This document shows, one piece after another, positions 1 to 5,342 of a stretch of DNA of 5,342 nucleotides. Both the position numbers and the translations under genes were made by a program. How positions within the stretch are numbered: position 1 is the stretch's first letter; each line of letters begins with the position of its first letter. This DNA is from Blastocatellia bacterium (lineage in GTDB: Bacteria > Acidobacteriota > Blastocatellia > Pyrinomonadales > Pyrinomonadaceae). The stretch covers positions 1 through 5,342 of the forward strand of contig PSRF01000235.1 in assembly GCA_003175865.1 (NCBI GenBank), in the 5' to 3' direction. The notes beneath the pieces are model-generated. The model saw only the letters and a list, made by a program, of their open reading frames with translations, did no database searches and was not told the origin of the DNA.

Positions 1-9
1 TAGTTAACT

Positions 10-468
10 ATGTCAACATACTTTCCCAGCGGTAAGGAACTCGCTGGAAGACGAAAATGGTACGTGGTAGATGCTACCGGCCAAACGGTCGGGCATGTGG
101 CCTCTGAAGTTGCTTCAATTCTGACTGGCAAGCGCAATCCAAATTGGACTCCGTTTCTCGATACCGGCGATCACGTCATCGTGATCAATGCGAGAAATGT
201 TGTTTTGAAGGGAAACAAAGTCGATCAGAAGCTTTACCGCCATCACACCCTTTATCCGGGTGGACTGCGCGAAACAACTGCCAGAGAACTGATGGCAAAG
301 CGTCCAGAGCGTATTCTGGAGCTAGCTATCAAGGGAATGCTGCCGAAAACGAAGTTGGGTAAGTCAATGGCAAAGAAACTAAAAGTTTATGCCGACGCCG
401 ACCACCCGCACATCGCACAGCGCCCGCAAGTCTACCGCCTGACTCACCAACCTGTTTCACAATCGTAA
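10..468 (+). CDS. rplM: 50S ribosomal protein L13 (uL13)
   Basis: uL13 is a large-subunit ribosomal protein that binds 23S rRNA early in 50S assembly. The 152-aa product matches the family along its whole length: KWYVVDA at residues 16-22, [10 protein letters not shown] at 51-60, [10 protein letters not shown] near 76-85, the signature [11 protein letters not shown] at 108-118, and [12 protein letters not shown] at 123-134. Typical members are about 140-150 aa. A short N-terminal extension precedes the KWYVVDA block and about ten residues trail the usual end. The ATG at 10 is the natural start, but only nine bases precede it, with no Shine-Dalgarno among them, so the promoter and any ribosome-binding site lie outside the window. 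The partner gene rpsI follows 24 nt after the TAA stop, the usual rplM-rpsI operon arrangement. Identification is by family motifs recognised by eye. Confidence 0.98.
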   Translation: MSTYFPSGKELAGRRKWYVVDATGQTVGHVASEVASILTGKRNPNWTPFLDTGDHVIVINARNVVLKGNKVDQKLYRHHTLYPGGLRETTARELMAKRPERILELAIKGMLPKTKLGKSMAKKLKVYADADHPHIAQRPQVYRLTHQPVSQS

Positions 469-478
469 GTGGAAAGAT

Positions 479-486
479 AAGGAAAG
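479..486 (+). promoter_or_regulatory. Shine-Dalgarno of rpsI
   Basis: AAGGAAAG lies 6 nt before the GTG at 493 (9 nt counted from the AAGGA core) and supports that non-ATG codon as the start. The octamer GGAAAGAT occurs twice here, at 471-478 and 481-488, but only the second copy is at a suitable distance. Confidence 0.75.
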
Positions 487-492
487 ATTACT

Positions 493-885
493 GTGGCTGA
501 TATCCAGTATTATGGAACCGGGCGTCGCAAAACATCGACCGCCCGAGTTTATTTGCGACCAGGTGCCGGCGAGGTTCAAGTCAACCGAAAGCCGTTCGAT
601 CGCTACTTCCCCAACGAGACGCTGCGAATGATAATTCGCCAGCCATTGCAGTTGACGGAAACCGCAAATAAGTTTGACTTGGTTATTAACGTGACAGGTG
701 GTGGCCCAGCGGGACAAGCAGGTGCTATCCGACACGGTATTACACGCGCCCTGCTTGAATTCAACGCTGACCTGCGTCCGGCCCTCAAGCATGCTGGTTT
801 GATCACGCGCGACCCGCGAATCAAAGAGCGTAAGAAGTACGGACAAAAAGGCGCCCGGAAACGATTCCAGTTTTCGAAGAGATAG
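493..885 (+). CDS. rpsI: 30S ribosomal protein S9 (uS9), GTG start
   Basis: uS9 is a small-subunit head protein whose C-terminal tail reaches the P site and contacts the anticodon arm of P-site tRNA. The 130-aa product has the usual length. It shows [15 protein letters not shown] at residues 5-19, the signature [14 protein letters not shown] at 74-87, [13 protein letters not shown] at 105-117, and the invariant basic ending QFSKR at 126-130. The GTG start at 493 gives the conserved N-terminus ([10 protein letters not shown]) and is preceded by a good Shine-Dalgarno. It lies 24 nt after rplM, so co-transcription is likely. The TAG stop is followed almost at once by an AT-rich repeat block. Function is assigned from family conservation. 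Confidence 0.98.
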   Translation: MADIQYYGTGRRKTSTARVYLRPGAGEVQVNRKPFDRYFPNETLRMIIRQPLQLTETANKFDLVINVTGGGPAGQAGAIRHGITRALLEFNADLRPALKHAGLITRDPRIKERKKYGQKGARKRFQFSKR

Positions 886-1001
886 CGAGATTTTTGATTT
901 TAGATTTTTGATTTTAGATTTGTTCAGCCCGAACATTGGTCGGACAAATCACTGATTGCCAATCGAAAATCGGCAATCAAAAATCAAAAGTCCCTAGTCC
1001 A
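886..1001. other. Non-coding spacer with inverted repeats between rpsI and rpsB
   Basis: I see no credible gene here. Besides the tandem repeat at its left end, three pairings are visible. GATTTGTTC (917-925) pairs with GGACAAATC (942-950), 9 bp with one G-T wobble. GATTGCC (954-960) pairs with GGCAATC (972-978), a 7-bp stem with an 11-nt loop. AATCAAAAATC (975-985) is the exact reverse complement of part of the tandem repeat. The second and third share bases 975-978 and so exclude each other in part. None is followed by a T-run that would make a convincing intrinsic terminator, and I find no convincing promoter. Confidence 0.6.
889..921 (+). repeat. AT-rich tandem repeat, 14-nt unit
   Basis: The 14-mer GATTTTTGATTTTA occurs twice back to back with no mismatch (889-902 and 903-916), followed by a partial third copy (917-921). 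It begins 3 nt after the rpsI stop codon. An inverted counterpart lies at 975-989: 898-913 can pair with 975-989 over 15 bp with one bulged A, so the two parts look like the ends of one intergenic element. It has no coding capacity. Similar AT-rich short-period repeats occur in intergenic regions of several phyla; the origin of this one is unknown. Confidence 0.8.
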
Positions 1002-1083
1002 TTGTCGCAGCATGATTGGTTGCTTTCGCTAAGAGAAGTCGACAGCTGCGGCGAGTACATTAAACCAATTAGCGAGAAGGAGA
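1002..1083 (+). promoter_or_regulatory. Candidate structured leader of rpsB (possible S2 autoregulatory pseudoknot)
   Basis: Directly upstream of the rpsB start, TTGTCGCAGC (1002-1011) can pair with GCTGCGGCGA (1045-1054), a 10-bp stem with two G-U wobbles. Two segments in its loop, ATTGGTT (1015-1021) and CGCTAA (1027-1032), are exact complements of AACCAAT (1063-1069) and TTAGCG (1069-1074). Those lie just before the Shine-Dalgarno AAGGAGA (1077-1083). Either pairing crosses the stem and so would form a pseudoknot beside the ribosome-binding site. Autoregulation of rpsB by S2 through a pseudoknotted leader is established in other bacteria. Whether this sequence belongs to that class is inference from pairing by eye, without covariation. 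Confidence 0.45.
1077..1083 (+). promoter_or_regulatory. Shine-Dalgarno of rpsB
   Basis: AAGGAGA is a near-ideal Shine-Dalgarno 7 nt before the TTG at 1091. The next in-frame ATG at 1106 would be 22 nt away, too far, so this site decides the start in favour of TTG. Confidence 0.8.
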
Positions 1084-1090
1084 ATTTAGT

Positions 1091-1984
1091 TTGGTATCGG
1101 TTACGATGAAAGAGTTGCTGGAGGCCGGCGTACATTTCGGTCACCAGGTGAGACGCTGGAATCCGAAGATGAAGGAATACATCTTTGGAGAGCGTAACGG
1201 CATTTACATTATTGACCTACAGAAAACTCAGCGAATGTTCCGCGAGGCAATTGCCTTCGTCACGAACACGATTGCCGAGGACAAGGGAAAGTCTGTTCTT
1301 TTTGTAGGAACCAAACGTCAGGCACAGGATGCGATTCGCGAAGAATCTGAGCGGTGCGGTCAGTTTTACGTAAATCAAAGATGGCTCGGTGGCCTGCTCA
1401 CGAATTTTCAGACGGTTCAAAAGTCAATCAAGCGTTTGAAAGATCTCGAGGCAATGCAGAGCGATGGGCGATATGAAAAACTGACGAAGAAGGAACGCAT
1501 TAAGCTCGATCGAGAACGCGAGAGCCTTAACAAGAACCTCTCCGGCATAAAGTCGATGTCTCGACTCCCGGATGTTGTCTTCATCATCGACGTTAAGAAA
1601 GAAGAGATTGCAGTCGCCGAGGCCAACCGGCTGGGAATTCCAATCGTTGCAGTAGTTGACACAAACTGTTCACCAGAAGGCATCGATTATGTTATTCCAG
1701 GCAACGATGATGCGTTGAGAGCCGTACGACTGTTTGCCTCTCGGATATCTGACGCGATAATCGAGGGTAACCAGATTGCCACTGAAGGTGGCGTCGTTAG
1801 TACCGAACCGGGTGGAGGGACCGAAGAAGGCGGTGAAGGGGGTGAAGCGCCAGAACTGGACCTGAGCGATTCCACCAACAACGAGGGAGCGCAACCCGAG
1901 ACGGCAGGGTCCAATTCCGAAGAAGCCAGTGAGACCGGAGCGGCGCCAGACGAGAGCGCTGAATCAGTCGTCGCGGCGAGCTAA
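1091..1984 (+). CDS. rpsB: 30S ribosomal protein S2 (uS2), TTG start, long acidic C-terminal tail
   Basis: uS2 joins the 30S subunit late, at the head-body junction on the solvent side, and is needed for active 30S subunits. Visible hallmarks are [14 protein letters not shown] at residues 6-19, [23 protein letters not shown] at 21-43, FVGTKRQA at 71-78, [13 protein letters not shown] at 94-106, and [20 protein letters not shown] at 189-208. The conserved domain ends near residue 227. The protein is 297 aa against a usual 230-260. The extra 70 or so residues are rich in Gly, Glu, Ser and Ala, with about 17 acidic residues and no Lys or Arg after Arg218. The TTG start is chosen for its Shine-Dalgarno spacing and because the [11 protein letters not shown]-terminus suits the family. 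A terminator follows the stop, separating it from tsf. A candidate autoregulatory leader precedes it. Confidence 0.97.
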   Translation: MVSVTMKELLEAGVHFGHQVRRWNPKMKEYIFGERNGIYIIDLQKTQRMFREAIAFVTNTIAEDKGKSVLFVGTKRQAQDAIREESERCGQFYVNQRWLGGLLTNFQTVQKSIKRLKDLEAMQSDGRYEKLTKKERIKLDRERESLNKNLSGIKSMSRLPDVVFIIDVKKEEIAVAEANRLGIPIVAVVDTNCSPEGIDYVIPGNDDALRAVRLFASRISDAIIEGNQIATEGGVVSTEPGGGTEEGGEGGEAPELDLSDSTNNEGAQPETAGSNSEEASETGAAPDESAESVVAAS

Positions 1985-2007
1985 GCGAGAATTTCTACTC
2001 ATCGGCG

Positions 2008-2049
2008 AGCGCAGCCTTTAAGCGGGACCTTCCGCCGGGCTGCGTTTTT
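2008..2049 (+). terminator. Intrinsic terminator between rpsB and tsf
   Basis: CGCAGCC (2010-2016) pairs perfectly with GGCTGCG (2038-2044), directly followed by TTTTTC (2045-2050). Bases AG (2008-2009) can also pair with the first two Ts. Inside the loop a second GCGG/CCGC stem (2022-2025 with 2032-2035) could stack. A GC-rich stem plus five Ts is the classic rho-independent form. It lies 23 nt after the rpsB stop and 86 nt before tsf, so it should end or reduce transcription between two genes that are often cotranscribed. Confidence 0.8.
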
Positions 2050-2135
2050 CATTGAATACTATGCTGGCTGAGCGTCGCCTGTGTTGCGAGCGCTCGTACC
2101 TGCAAACTAATAAAGGATCGGAGATATAGGTAATC

Positions 2136-2798
2136 ATGGCGGACATTACAGCAGCTGCAGTGAAGCAGCTTCGCGAGAAGACAGGGGCGGGAATGATGGA
2201 GTGCAAGAACGCCCTGACTGAAGCAGAAGGAAATGAGGAGAAGGCTATTGAGATCCTGCGCAAGCGTGGTTTGGCATCCGCCAAAAAGCGCGAAGGTCGC
2301 ATTGCGGCTGAAGGAATCGTGGGTCAGTACATTCACATGGGGGGCAAAGTCGGCGTACTTGTCGAAGTAAACTGCGAAACTGATTTCGTGGCACGCGGTG
2401 AGGAGTTTCAGCAACTCGTAAAAGACATCGCTATGCACATCGCAGCTGCTGAGCCACGTTACGTCAGTCGTGAGAACGTACCTGCAGACGCTCTCGAGAA
2501 GGAGCGCGAGATTGCTCGTGCTCAAGCCAAGAACGATCCTAAGAATGCCAACAAGCCCGACATGGTGATCGACAAGATCGTCGAAGGACGACTCAATAAG
2601 TTCTACGAAGAATCAGTGCTGATGGACCAACCATTCGTTAAGGCTCCTGAGAAGACCGTGGCTGAACTCGTTACGGAAAAAGTCGCGAAGACTGGCGAGC
2701 GAATCACCATTCGCCGTTTCACGCGGTACAAAATGGGCGAAGGGCTGGAACGACGCGGTGACGACTTCTCTAACGAAGTAGCATCACTAGTTGGTTAA
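2136..2798 (+). CDS. tsf: Translation elongation factor Ts
   Basis: EF-Ts is the cytoplasmic nucleotide exchange factor that releases GDP from EF-Tu so that it can rebind GTP and aminoacyl-tRNA. The N-terminal UBA-like domain (residues 1-45) contains [19 protein letters not shown] at 9-27, followed by [15 protein letters not shown] at 41-55. The core exchange motif CETDFVAR is at 80-87; its TDFV (82-85) is the element that enters the EF-Tu nucleotide site. The remainder is a single compact dimerisation-type region ending near [13 protein letters not shown]. The 220-aa length matches the short EF-Ts form, as in Thermus, rather than the longer E. coli form of about 280 aa. The ATG at 2136 is the family start. 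The nearest purine-rich site, GGAG at 2120-2123, is a rather distant 12 nt away. tsf lies downstream of an intrinsic terminator and 14 nt before pyrH. Confidence 0.98.
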   Translation: MADITAAAVKQLREKTGAGMMECKNALTEAEGNEEKAIEILRKRGLASAKKREGRIAAEGIVGQYIHMGGKVGVLVEVNCETDFVARGEEFQQLVKDIAMHIAAAEPRYVSRENVPADALEKEREIARAQAKNDPKNANKPDMVIDKIVEGRLNKFYEESVLMDQPFVKAPEKTVAELVTEKVAKTGERITIRRFTRYKMGEGLERRGDDFSNEVASLVG

Positions 2799-2812
2799 CC
2801 TGGGCATCTGAG

Positions 2813-3568
2813 ATGACTGCAACTGCAAACACCACTCCAACCAAATTGGCTTATCACCGAGTACTGTTGAAGATTTCTGGCGAGGCCCTCATGGGAGAGC
2901 AAAGCTATGGTATCGACGTTAACGTCGCTCGCAGTGTCGCCGAAGAGTTGAAGGCTGTCCATGAATTGGGAGTGGAGGTCGCTGTCGTAGTTGGTGGCGG
3001 CAACATATTCCGTGGCGTTTCCAAAAGCGCAGGGAACATGGACCGCTCTTCAGCGGACTATATTGGAATGCTCGCGACTGTTATGAACGCTGTGGTGTTG
3101 CAGGACGCTCTTGAGAAGATCGATGTCCACACGCGCGTGTTATCGGCAGTTGATATTCCTCAACTCGCCGAGTCGTTTATTCGCCGACGCGCAGTGCGTC
3201 ACCTCGAGAAGGGACGTGTTGTCATCTTTGCTGCCGGCACGGGCAATCCATATTTCACGACCGACTCAGCTGCCGCTTTGAGGGCTTTGGAAATCAAGGC
3301 TGACATCATTCTAAAGGCGACCAAGGTCGATGGCATCTACACCGCCGATCCAATTACAACTCCGAGCGCTGAACGTTACGACGAGATCACCTATCAGGAA
3401 GTACTTGAACGCCAACTCCGAATAATGGACGCATCGGCGATTTCGTTGTGCATGGACAATAACCTGCCGATAATCGTCTTCAACATGCGCGTGCACGGGA
3501 ATATTAAACGTGTCATTACTGGCGAGCCCGGTGTTGGCACAAGAGTCTCACTAAAACAGATTCTGTAG
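2813..3568 (+). CDS. pyrH: Uridylate kinase (UMP kinase)
   Basis: PyrH phosphorylates UMP to UDP with ATP, the committed step to pyrimidine nucleotides. It is a cytoplasmic hexameric enzyme of the amino acid kinase fold, unrelated to eukaryotic UMP/CMP kinases. Motifs in order: LLKISGEAL at residues 18-26 (phosphate binding), [10 protein letters not shown] at 59-68, [14 protein letters not shown] at 80-93 (UMP site), [15 protein letters not shown] at 140-154, and [14 protein letters not shown] at 167-180 (nucleotide site). The 251-aa length is slightly above the usual 235-245, owing to a short Thr/Ala-rich N-terminus before YHRVLLK. The ATG at 2813 is the only sensible start. Its Shine-Dalgarno is poor (only GAG directly before the ATG), and tsf ends 14 nt upstream, so translation may depend on ribosomes arriving from tsf. 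Its place between tsf and frr is the classic conserved order. Confidence 0.98.
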   Translation: MTATANTTPTKLAYHRVLLKISGEALMGEQSYGIDVNVARSVAEELKAVHELGVEVAVVVGGGNIFRGVSKSAGNMDRSSADYIGMLATVMNAVVLQDALEKIDVHTRVLSAVDIPQLAESFIRRRAVRHLEKGRVVIFAAGTGNPYFTTDSAAALRALEIKADIILKATKVDGIYTADPITTPSAERYDEITYQEVLERQLRIMDASAISLCMDNNLPIIVFNMRVHGNIKRVITGEPGVGTRVSLKQIL

Positions 3569-3609
3569 TTGAGCCGCGCTTAACCTGACTATTTCGAGCG
3601 GAGCTAGTT

Positions 3610-4170
3610 ATGAGTGAAAAAGACGTGATCAAAGAAACACGGCCGCGCATGGACACCGTAATTGAGGACTTCCGGCGAAAGCTCGCAACAGTTCGCACTG
3701 GTCGAGCCGTAGTTAGTTTGCTTGATACCGTGATGGTTGATTATTACGGAACGATGACGCCTCTTAATCAGATGGCATCGGTCCATGCGCCCGAGCCGCA
3801 AATGTTAACCGTCCAACCATGGGATCAATCGCAACTCGGTGCAGTTGAAAAGGCCATTCGTACTACTGATTTAGGTTTGAATCCGTCAAACGACGGGAAA
3901 TTGGTAAGGATTCCCATTCCACCATTGACCGAGGAACGTCGCAAGCAACTGGCAAAGCAGGTCCATGACATCGCGGAAGATCACCGAACAGCGGTGCGAA
4001 ACATTCGACGCGACGCCAATGATCGATTAAAGAAAATGCTGAAGGACAAGACTATCTCGGAAGATGCGGAGCGCGACGGTCTTGACGAAATTCAGCGGCT
4101 TACTAATAACTACATTACGAAGATTGACGAGTTGTCGAAGACGAAAGAGCAGGAAATCACCAGCGTATAA
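3610..4170 (+). CDS. frr: Ribosome recycling factor
   Basis: RRF works with EF-G after termination to split the 70S ribosome and free it from mRNA. The 186-aa product has the standard length. It shows the three-helix and beta-domain layout: [13 protein letters not shown] at residues 21-33, [14 protein letters not shown] at 43-56, LTVQPWD at 66-72, [24 protein letters not shown] at 88-111, and the rRNA-contacting [10 protein letters not shown] at 129-138. The C-terminal helix ends near [15 protein letters not shown] Shine-Dalgarno at 3600-3603 stands 6 nt before the ATG, which fixes the start. It is 41 nt after pyrH and is the last gene of the plus-strand cluster. A large inverted repeat begins 5 nt after its stop, and the next gene is convergent. 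Confidence 0.98.
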   Translation: MSEKDVIKETRPRMDTVIEDFRRKLATVRTGRAVVSLLDTVMVDYYGTMTPLNQMASVHAPEPQMLTVQPWDQSQLGAVEKAIRTTDLGLNPSNDGKLVRIPIPPLTEERRKQLAKQVHDIAEDHRTAVRNIRRDANDRLKKMLKDKTISEDAERDGLDEIQRLTNNYITKIDELSKTKEQEITSV

Positions 4171-4174
4171 AATA

Positions 4175-4246
4175 TGGAGTGCGCTGACTCTGTCAGCGCT
4201 TTTGATTTACCACCCAGCAAAGCGCTGACAGAGTCAGCGCACTCCA
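4175..4246. repeat. Perfect 28-bp inverted repeat with hairpin arms (REPIN-like), likely two-way terminator
   Basis: Left arm 4175-4202 and right arm 4219-4246 are perfect reverse complements over 28 bp, around a 16-nt centre (4203-4218). Each arm is itself palindromic: GCGCTGAC-TCT-GTCAGCGC at 4181-4199, mirrored at 4222-4240, gives an 8-bp stem with a 3-nt loop. The DNA or RNA can thus fold as one long hairpin or as two small ones. The left small hairpin is followed by TTTT (4200-4203) on the plus strand and the right one by TTT on the minus strand. The element therefore could end both frr and the convergent gene. Two inverted palindromic units fit the architecture of REP doublets (REPINs) mobilised by RAYT transposases. 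No such transposase is in the window, and genomic copy number cannot be judged from here. Confidence 0.9.
4181..4203 (+). terminator. Probable terminator of frr within the inverted repeat
   Basis: An 8-bp GC-rich stem (GCGCTGAC with GTCAGCGC, loop TCT) is followed directly by TTTT and then GATTT, 10 nt after the frr stop. This is a compact rho-independent form with a short T-run. The mirrored hairpin at 4222-4240 would serve the minus strand. It competes with the larger 28-bp fold, so its efficiency is uncertain. Confidence 0.55.
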
Positions 4247-4265
4247 AATTGAGCTTCAGCTACGA

Positions 4266-5024
4266 CTAGTTCGGAATTGTAAACGCATCCTCAGCAAGCG
4301 TTTGATTCAGTTTAACTTCCTTCACGCTGTACTCAGCAAAAAACGCACCTTGCGCCATTTCAAATCGCTGTGAGAAATTGAATGGCACCAACACACCTTC
4401 CACCTCTTTGAACTTGCTGTTGTCCGTACCAAACGTAAACCCGTTGTAGTAGATCAAGAAACTCATAACGCGACCACTGTTGGGATCGATATAAAAATCT
4501 GTGGTGTAGCCGTCAGGATCTACTATCCGAAATCCACGCTGCTTCTTTTTGTCCGCAATCGCAGAGACTTTGTAACCCGGTTGGTCATATCGAACCAATG
4601 CTCCGAGGCCGAACTTCGTGAGGGGTGGCACTTCAACGCCCGGCATCGAACTGTAAGAGCGCTCGCCATCGTAAATCTGTTTGAAGACTACGGCGGGTCG
4701 AGCATCGATCTCCATCCGCAACTTGTCGCCTGCTGTAACGATCGAAAACTGACCAGGGATGGATTGAACACTGTTCGGCGCATAAAGCTGAACCGAACCA
4801 CGCAACATCATGTTCTGCACCTTCCGGAATTTTTCACCCCCTTGCGCCACAATTGCTGCCTGGGCCAATTCCGTTGGTGTGCTGTTCGCAGTAATTGCCA
4901 CCGTTGTGTTGGCGGGCGCTGCCGTTTTAGAACCATCAGACGACTTGGCAGCTTCCTGCCCTGCCACTGTCATAACTCCGGCGATCAGAAAAACGATCGA
5001 CCTCACAATCGCGTTAGTCTTCAT
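4266..5024 (-). CDS. Secreted LolA-fold-like protein (outer-membrane lipoprotein-sorting-like)
   Basis: A 252-aa protein with a Sec signal peptide: MKTNAIVR, then the hydrophobic stretch SIVFLIAGVMTVAG (residues 9-22), with likely cleavage near AG-QE. There is no cysteine after it, so it is not a lipoprotein. A Ser/Ala/Thr-rich linker follows (24-50). The mature domain from TPTELAQAAIVAQGGEKFRKVQNMMLRG onward, with FYIDPNSGRVMSFLIYYNG (177-195) and the ending LAEDAFTIPN, resembles LolA/LolB-like or outer-membrane lipoprotein-sorting-like periplasmic proteins. These bind lipids or hydrophobic ligands in a half-barrel. Canonical LolA function is not shown. The start at 5024 is preferred over in-frame ATGs at 5045 and 5051 because GAAAGG stands 9 nt upstream and the signal peptide then has normal form. 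It begins 26 nt after a TonB-receptor-like gene, suggesting a shared envelope role. Confidence 0.75.
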   Translation of the reverse strand: MKTNAIVRSIVFLIAGVMTVAGQEAAKSSDGSKTAAPANTTVAITANSTPTELAQAAIVAQGGEKFRKVQNMMLRGSVQLYAPNSVQSIPGQFSIVTAGDKLRMEIDARPAVVFKQIYDGERSYSSMPGVEVPPLTKFGLGALVRYDQPGYKVSAIADKKKQRGFRIVDPDGYTTDFYIDPNSGRVMSFLIYYNGFTFGTDNSKFKEVEGVLVPFNFSQRFEMAQGAFFAEYSVKEVKLNQTLAEDAFTIPN

Positions 5025-5033
5025 TGCGGAATA

Positions 5034-5039
5034 CCTTTC
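5034..5039 (-). promoter_or_regulatory. Shine-Dalgarno of the LolA-like gene
   Basis: GAAAGG on the minus strand, 9 nt before the ATG at 5024, selects that start. The earlier ATGs at 5051 and 5045 lack a comparable site. The first of them overlaps the stop of the upstream gene as TAATG, so coupled re-initiation there cannot be excluded. Confidence 0.6.
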
Positions 5040-5050
5040 AGCCATGAACA

Positions 5051-5342
5051 TTAAAAAGTAAGTCTCACTTGCGCATAGATGCGACGGTTCCCTGCGCCAG
5101 TACCGCCACCGCCACCACCAAAACCACCGAAGCTTCCGCTCAACCCGAGTGACTCACCAAAATTCGGCGATGATAGGTTTCCCACTGGAGGTGCAAGATT
5201 GACGTTGTTGAGCAGGTTTTGAAAGTTGATTGAAACCGTCAGGTTGTATCGTTTTTCGCCGGAAGCTCTACCTTGAGGTGCTGGTCCACCAGGAGCCGCA
5301 CCCATTGCCGCCGCCTTCGCCGATGCTCCCGCACCTGGGGCC
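5051..5342 (-). CDS. C-terminal fragment of a TonB-dependent-receptor-like outer-membrane protein (5' end outside window)
   Basis: The reading frame is open from the right edge to the TAA at 5053-5051, giving 96 visible residues of a larger protein. It contains an Ala/Gly/Pro-rich loop (1-30), then the strand-like segment RYNLTVSINFQNLLNNVN (31-48), PPVGNLSSPNFGESLGLSG (51-69), a poly-glycine stretch (72-84), and the final strand NRRIYAQVRLTF. Ending on an aromatic residue after alternating hydrophobics is the usual C-terminal signal of outer-membrane beta-barrels. The NLLNxxN...GNLSSPxFG...RRxxxQxRxxF pattern is familiar from the large carboxypeptidase-regulatory-domain/TonB-receptor (Oar-like) proteins of Acidobacteriota. 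Substrate cannot be inferred. The Met at 5305 is internal, not the start. The gene lies 26 nt upstream of the LolA-like gene, probably in one operon. Confidence 0.7.
   Translation of the reverse strand, partial: APGAGASAKAAAMGAAPGGPAPQGRASGEKRYNLTVSINFQNLLNNVNLAPPVGNLSSPNFGESLGLSGSFGGFGGGGGGTGAGNRRIYAQVRLTF

Noticed and set aside
457..936. Minus-strand open frame of 159 codons across rpsI
   Set aside because: It is antisense to a clear S9 gene, its first residues come from the AT-rich repeat, and it resembles no family I know. It is a shadow frame.
954..978. Hairpin GATTGCC/GGCAATC as a terminator for rpsI
   Set aside because: The stem is followed by A-rich sequence on the plus strand and by no T-run on the minus strand, so it lacks the form of an intrinsic terminator.
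889..989. CRISPR-like array in the rpsI-rpsB spacer
   Set aside because: The repeats are 14 nt, directly abutting and AT-rich, without spacers of regular length and without cas genes nearby.
1039..1066. Possible promoter before rpsB: TCGACA, 16-nt spacer, TAAACC
   Set aside because: The -10 match is poor, and it overlaps the candidate leader structure, which would have to be transcribed from further upstream.
2084..2113. Possible promoter for tsf: TTGCGA, 18-nt spacer, TAATAA
   Set aside because: Only about four and three of six consensus positions match. A region this long gives such matches by chance, and the vegetative sigma consensus in this organism is unknown.
2049..2525. Minus-strand open frame of 158 codons across tsf
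   Set aside because: It is antisense to EF-Ts, whose motifs are complete, and has no plausible domain or Shine-Dalgarno.
4581..5054. Plus-strand open frame of 157 codons opposite the LolA-like gene
   Set aside because: The product is rich in Cys, His and Arg without pattern. The minus-strand frame has a signal peptide, Shine-Dalgarno and family-like features, so the plus frame is a shadow.
5072..5126. GC-rich, glycine-codon repeat near the right edge as a DNA repeat element
   Set aside because: It is explained by the glycine-rich loop of the barrel protein's C-terminus, a common feature of such proteins, and the frame stays open through it.

Overview
The window looks like a chromosomal housekeeping locus of a Gram-negative bacterium, with about 50% GC by eye. 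I infer Acidobacteriota, possibly the Blastocatellia side, for two reasons. The translation genes sit next to a LolA-like periplasmic protein and the glycine-rich C-terminus of a large TonB-dependent-receptor-like protein, a combination familiar from that phylum. The AT-rich and palindromic intergenic repeats also fit. This assignment is inference; no rRNA or other decisive marker is present.

Plus strand, 10-4170: six translation and nucleotide genes in the order rplM (uL13), rpsI (uS9), rpsB (uS2), tsf (EF-Ts), pyrH (UMP kinase) and frr (ribosome recycling factor). All are full length with their signature motifs. rplM and rpsI are close together (24 nt). A 205-nt gap before rpsB holds an AT-rich repeat block (889-989), followed by a possible structured leader ending at the rpsB Shine-Dalgarno (about 1002-1083). 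rpsI starts with GTG and rpsB with TTG. A good intrinsic terminator (2008-2049) lies between rpsB and tsf, so the cluster is probably not one uniform transcript. tsf, pyrH and frr follow at gaps of 14 and 41 nt.

Convergent junction, 4171-4265: almost filled by a perfect 28-bp inverted repeat with a 16-nt centre (4175-4246). Each arm is itself an 8-bp hairpin. The architecture resembles REP doublets (REPINs), and the element could also act as a two-way terminator.

Minus strand, 5342-4266: the 3' end of a TonB-dependent-receptor-like gene that enters from the right edge, then a secreted LolA-fold-like protein of 252 aa starting 26 nt downstream. They are probably co-transcribed and act in the cell envelope.

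The coding content is conventional and I see no undescribed multi-gene system. The points worth a second look are non-coding (the nested inverted repeat, the candidate S2 leader pseudoknot, the AT repeat block and the internal terminator), plus the long acidic tail of S2.
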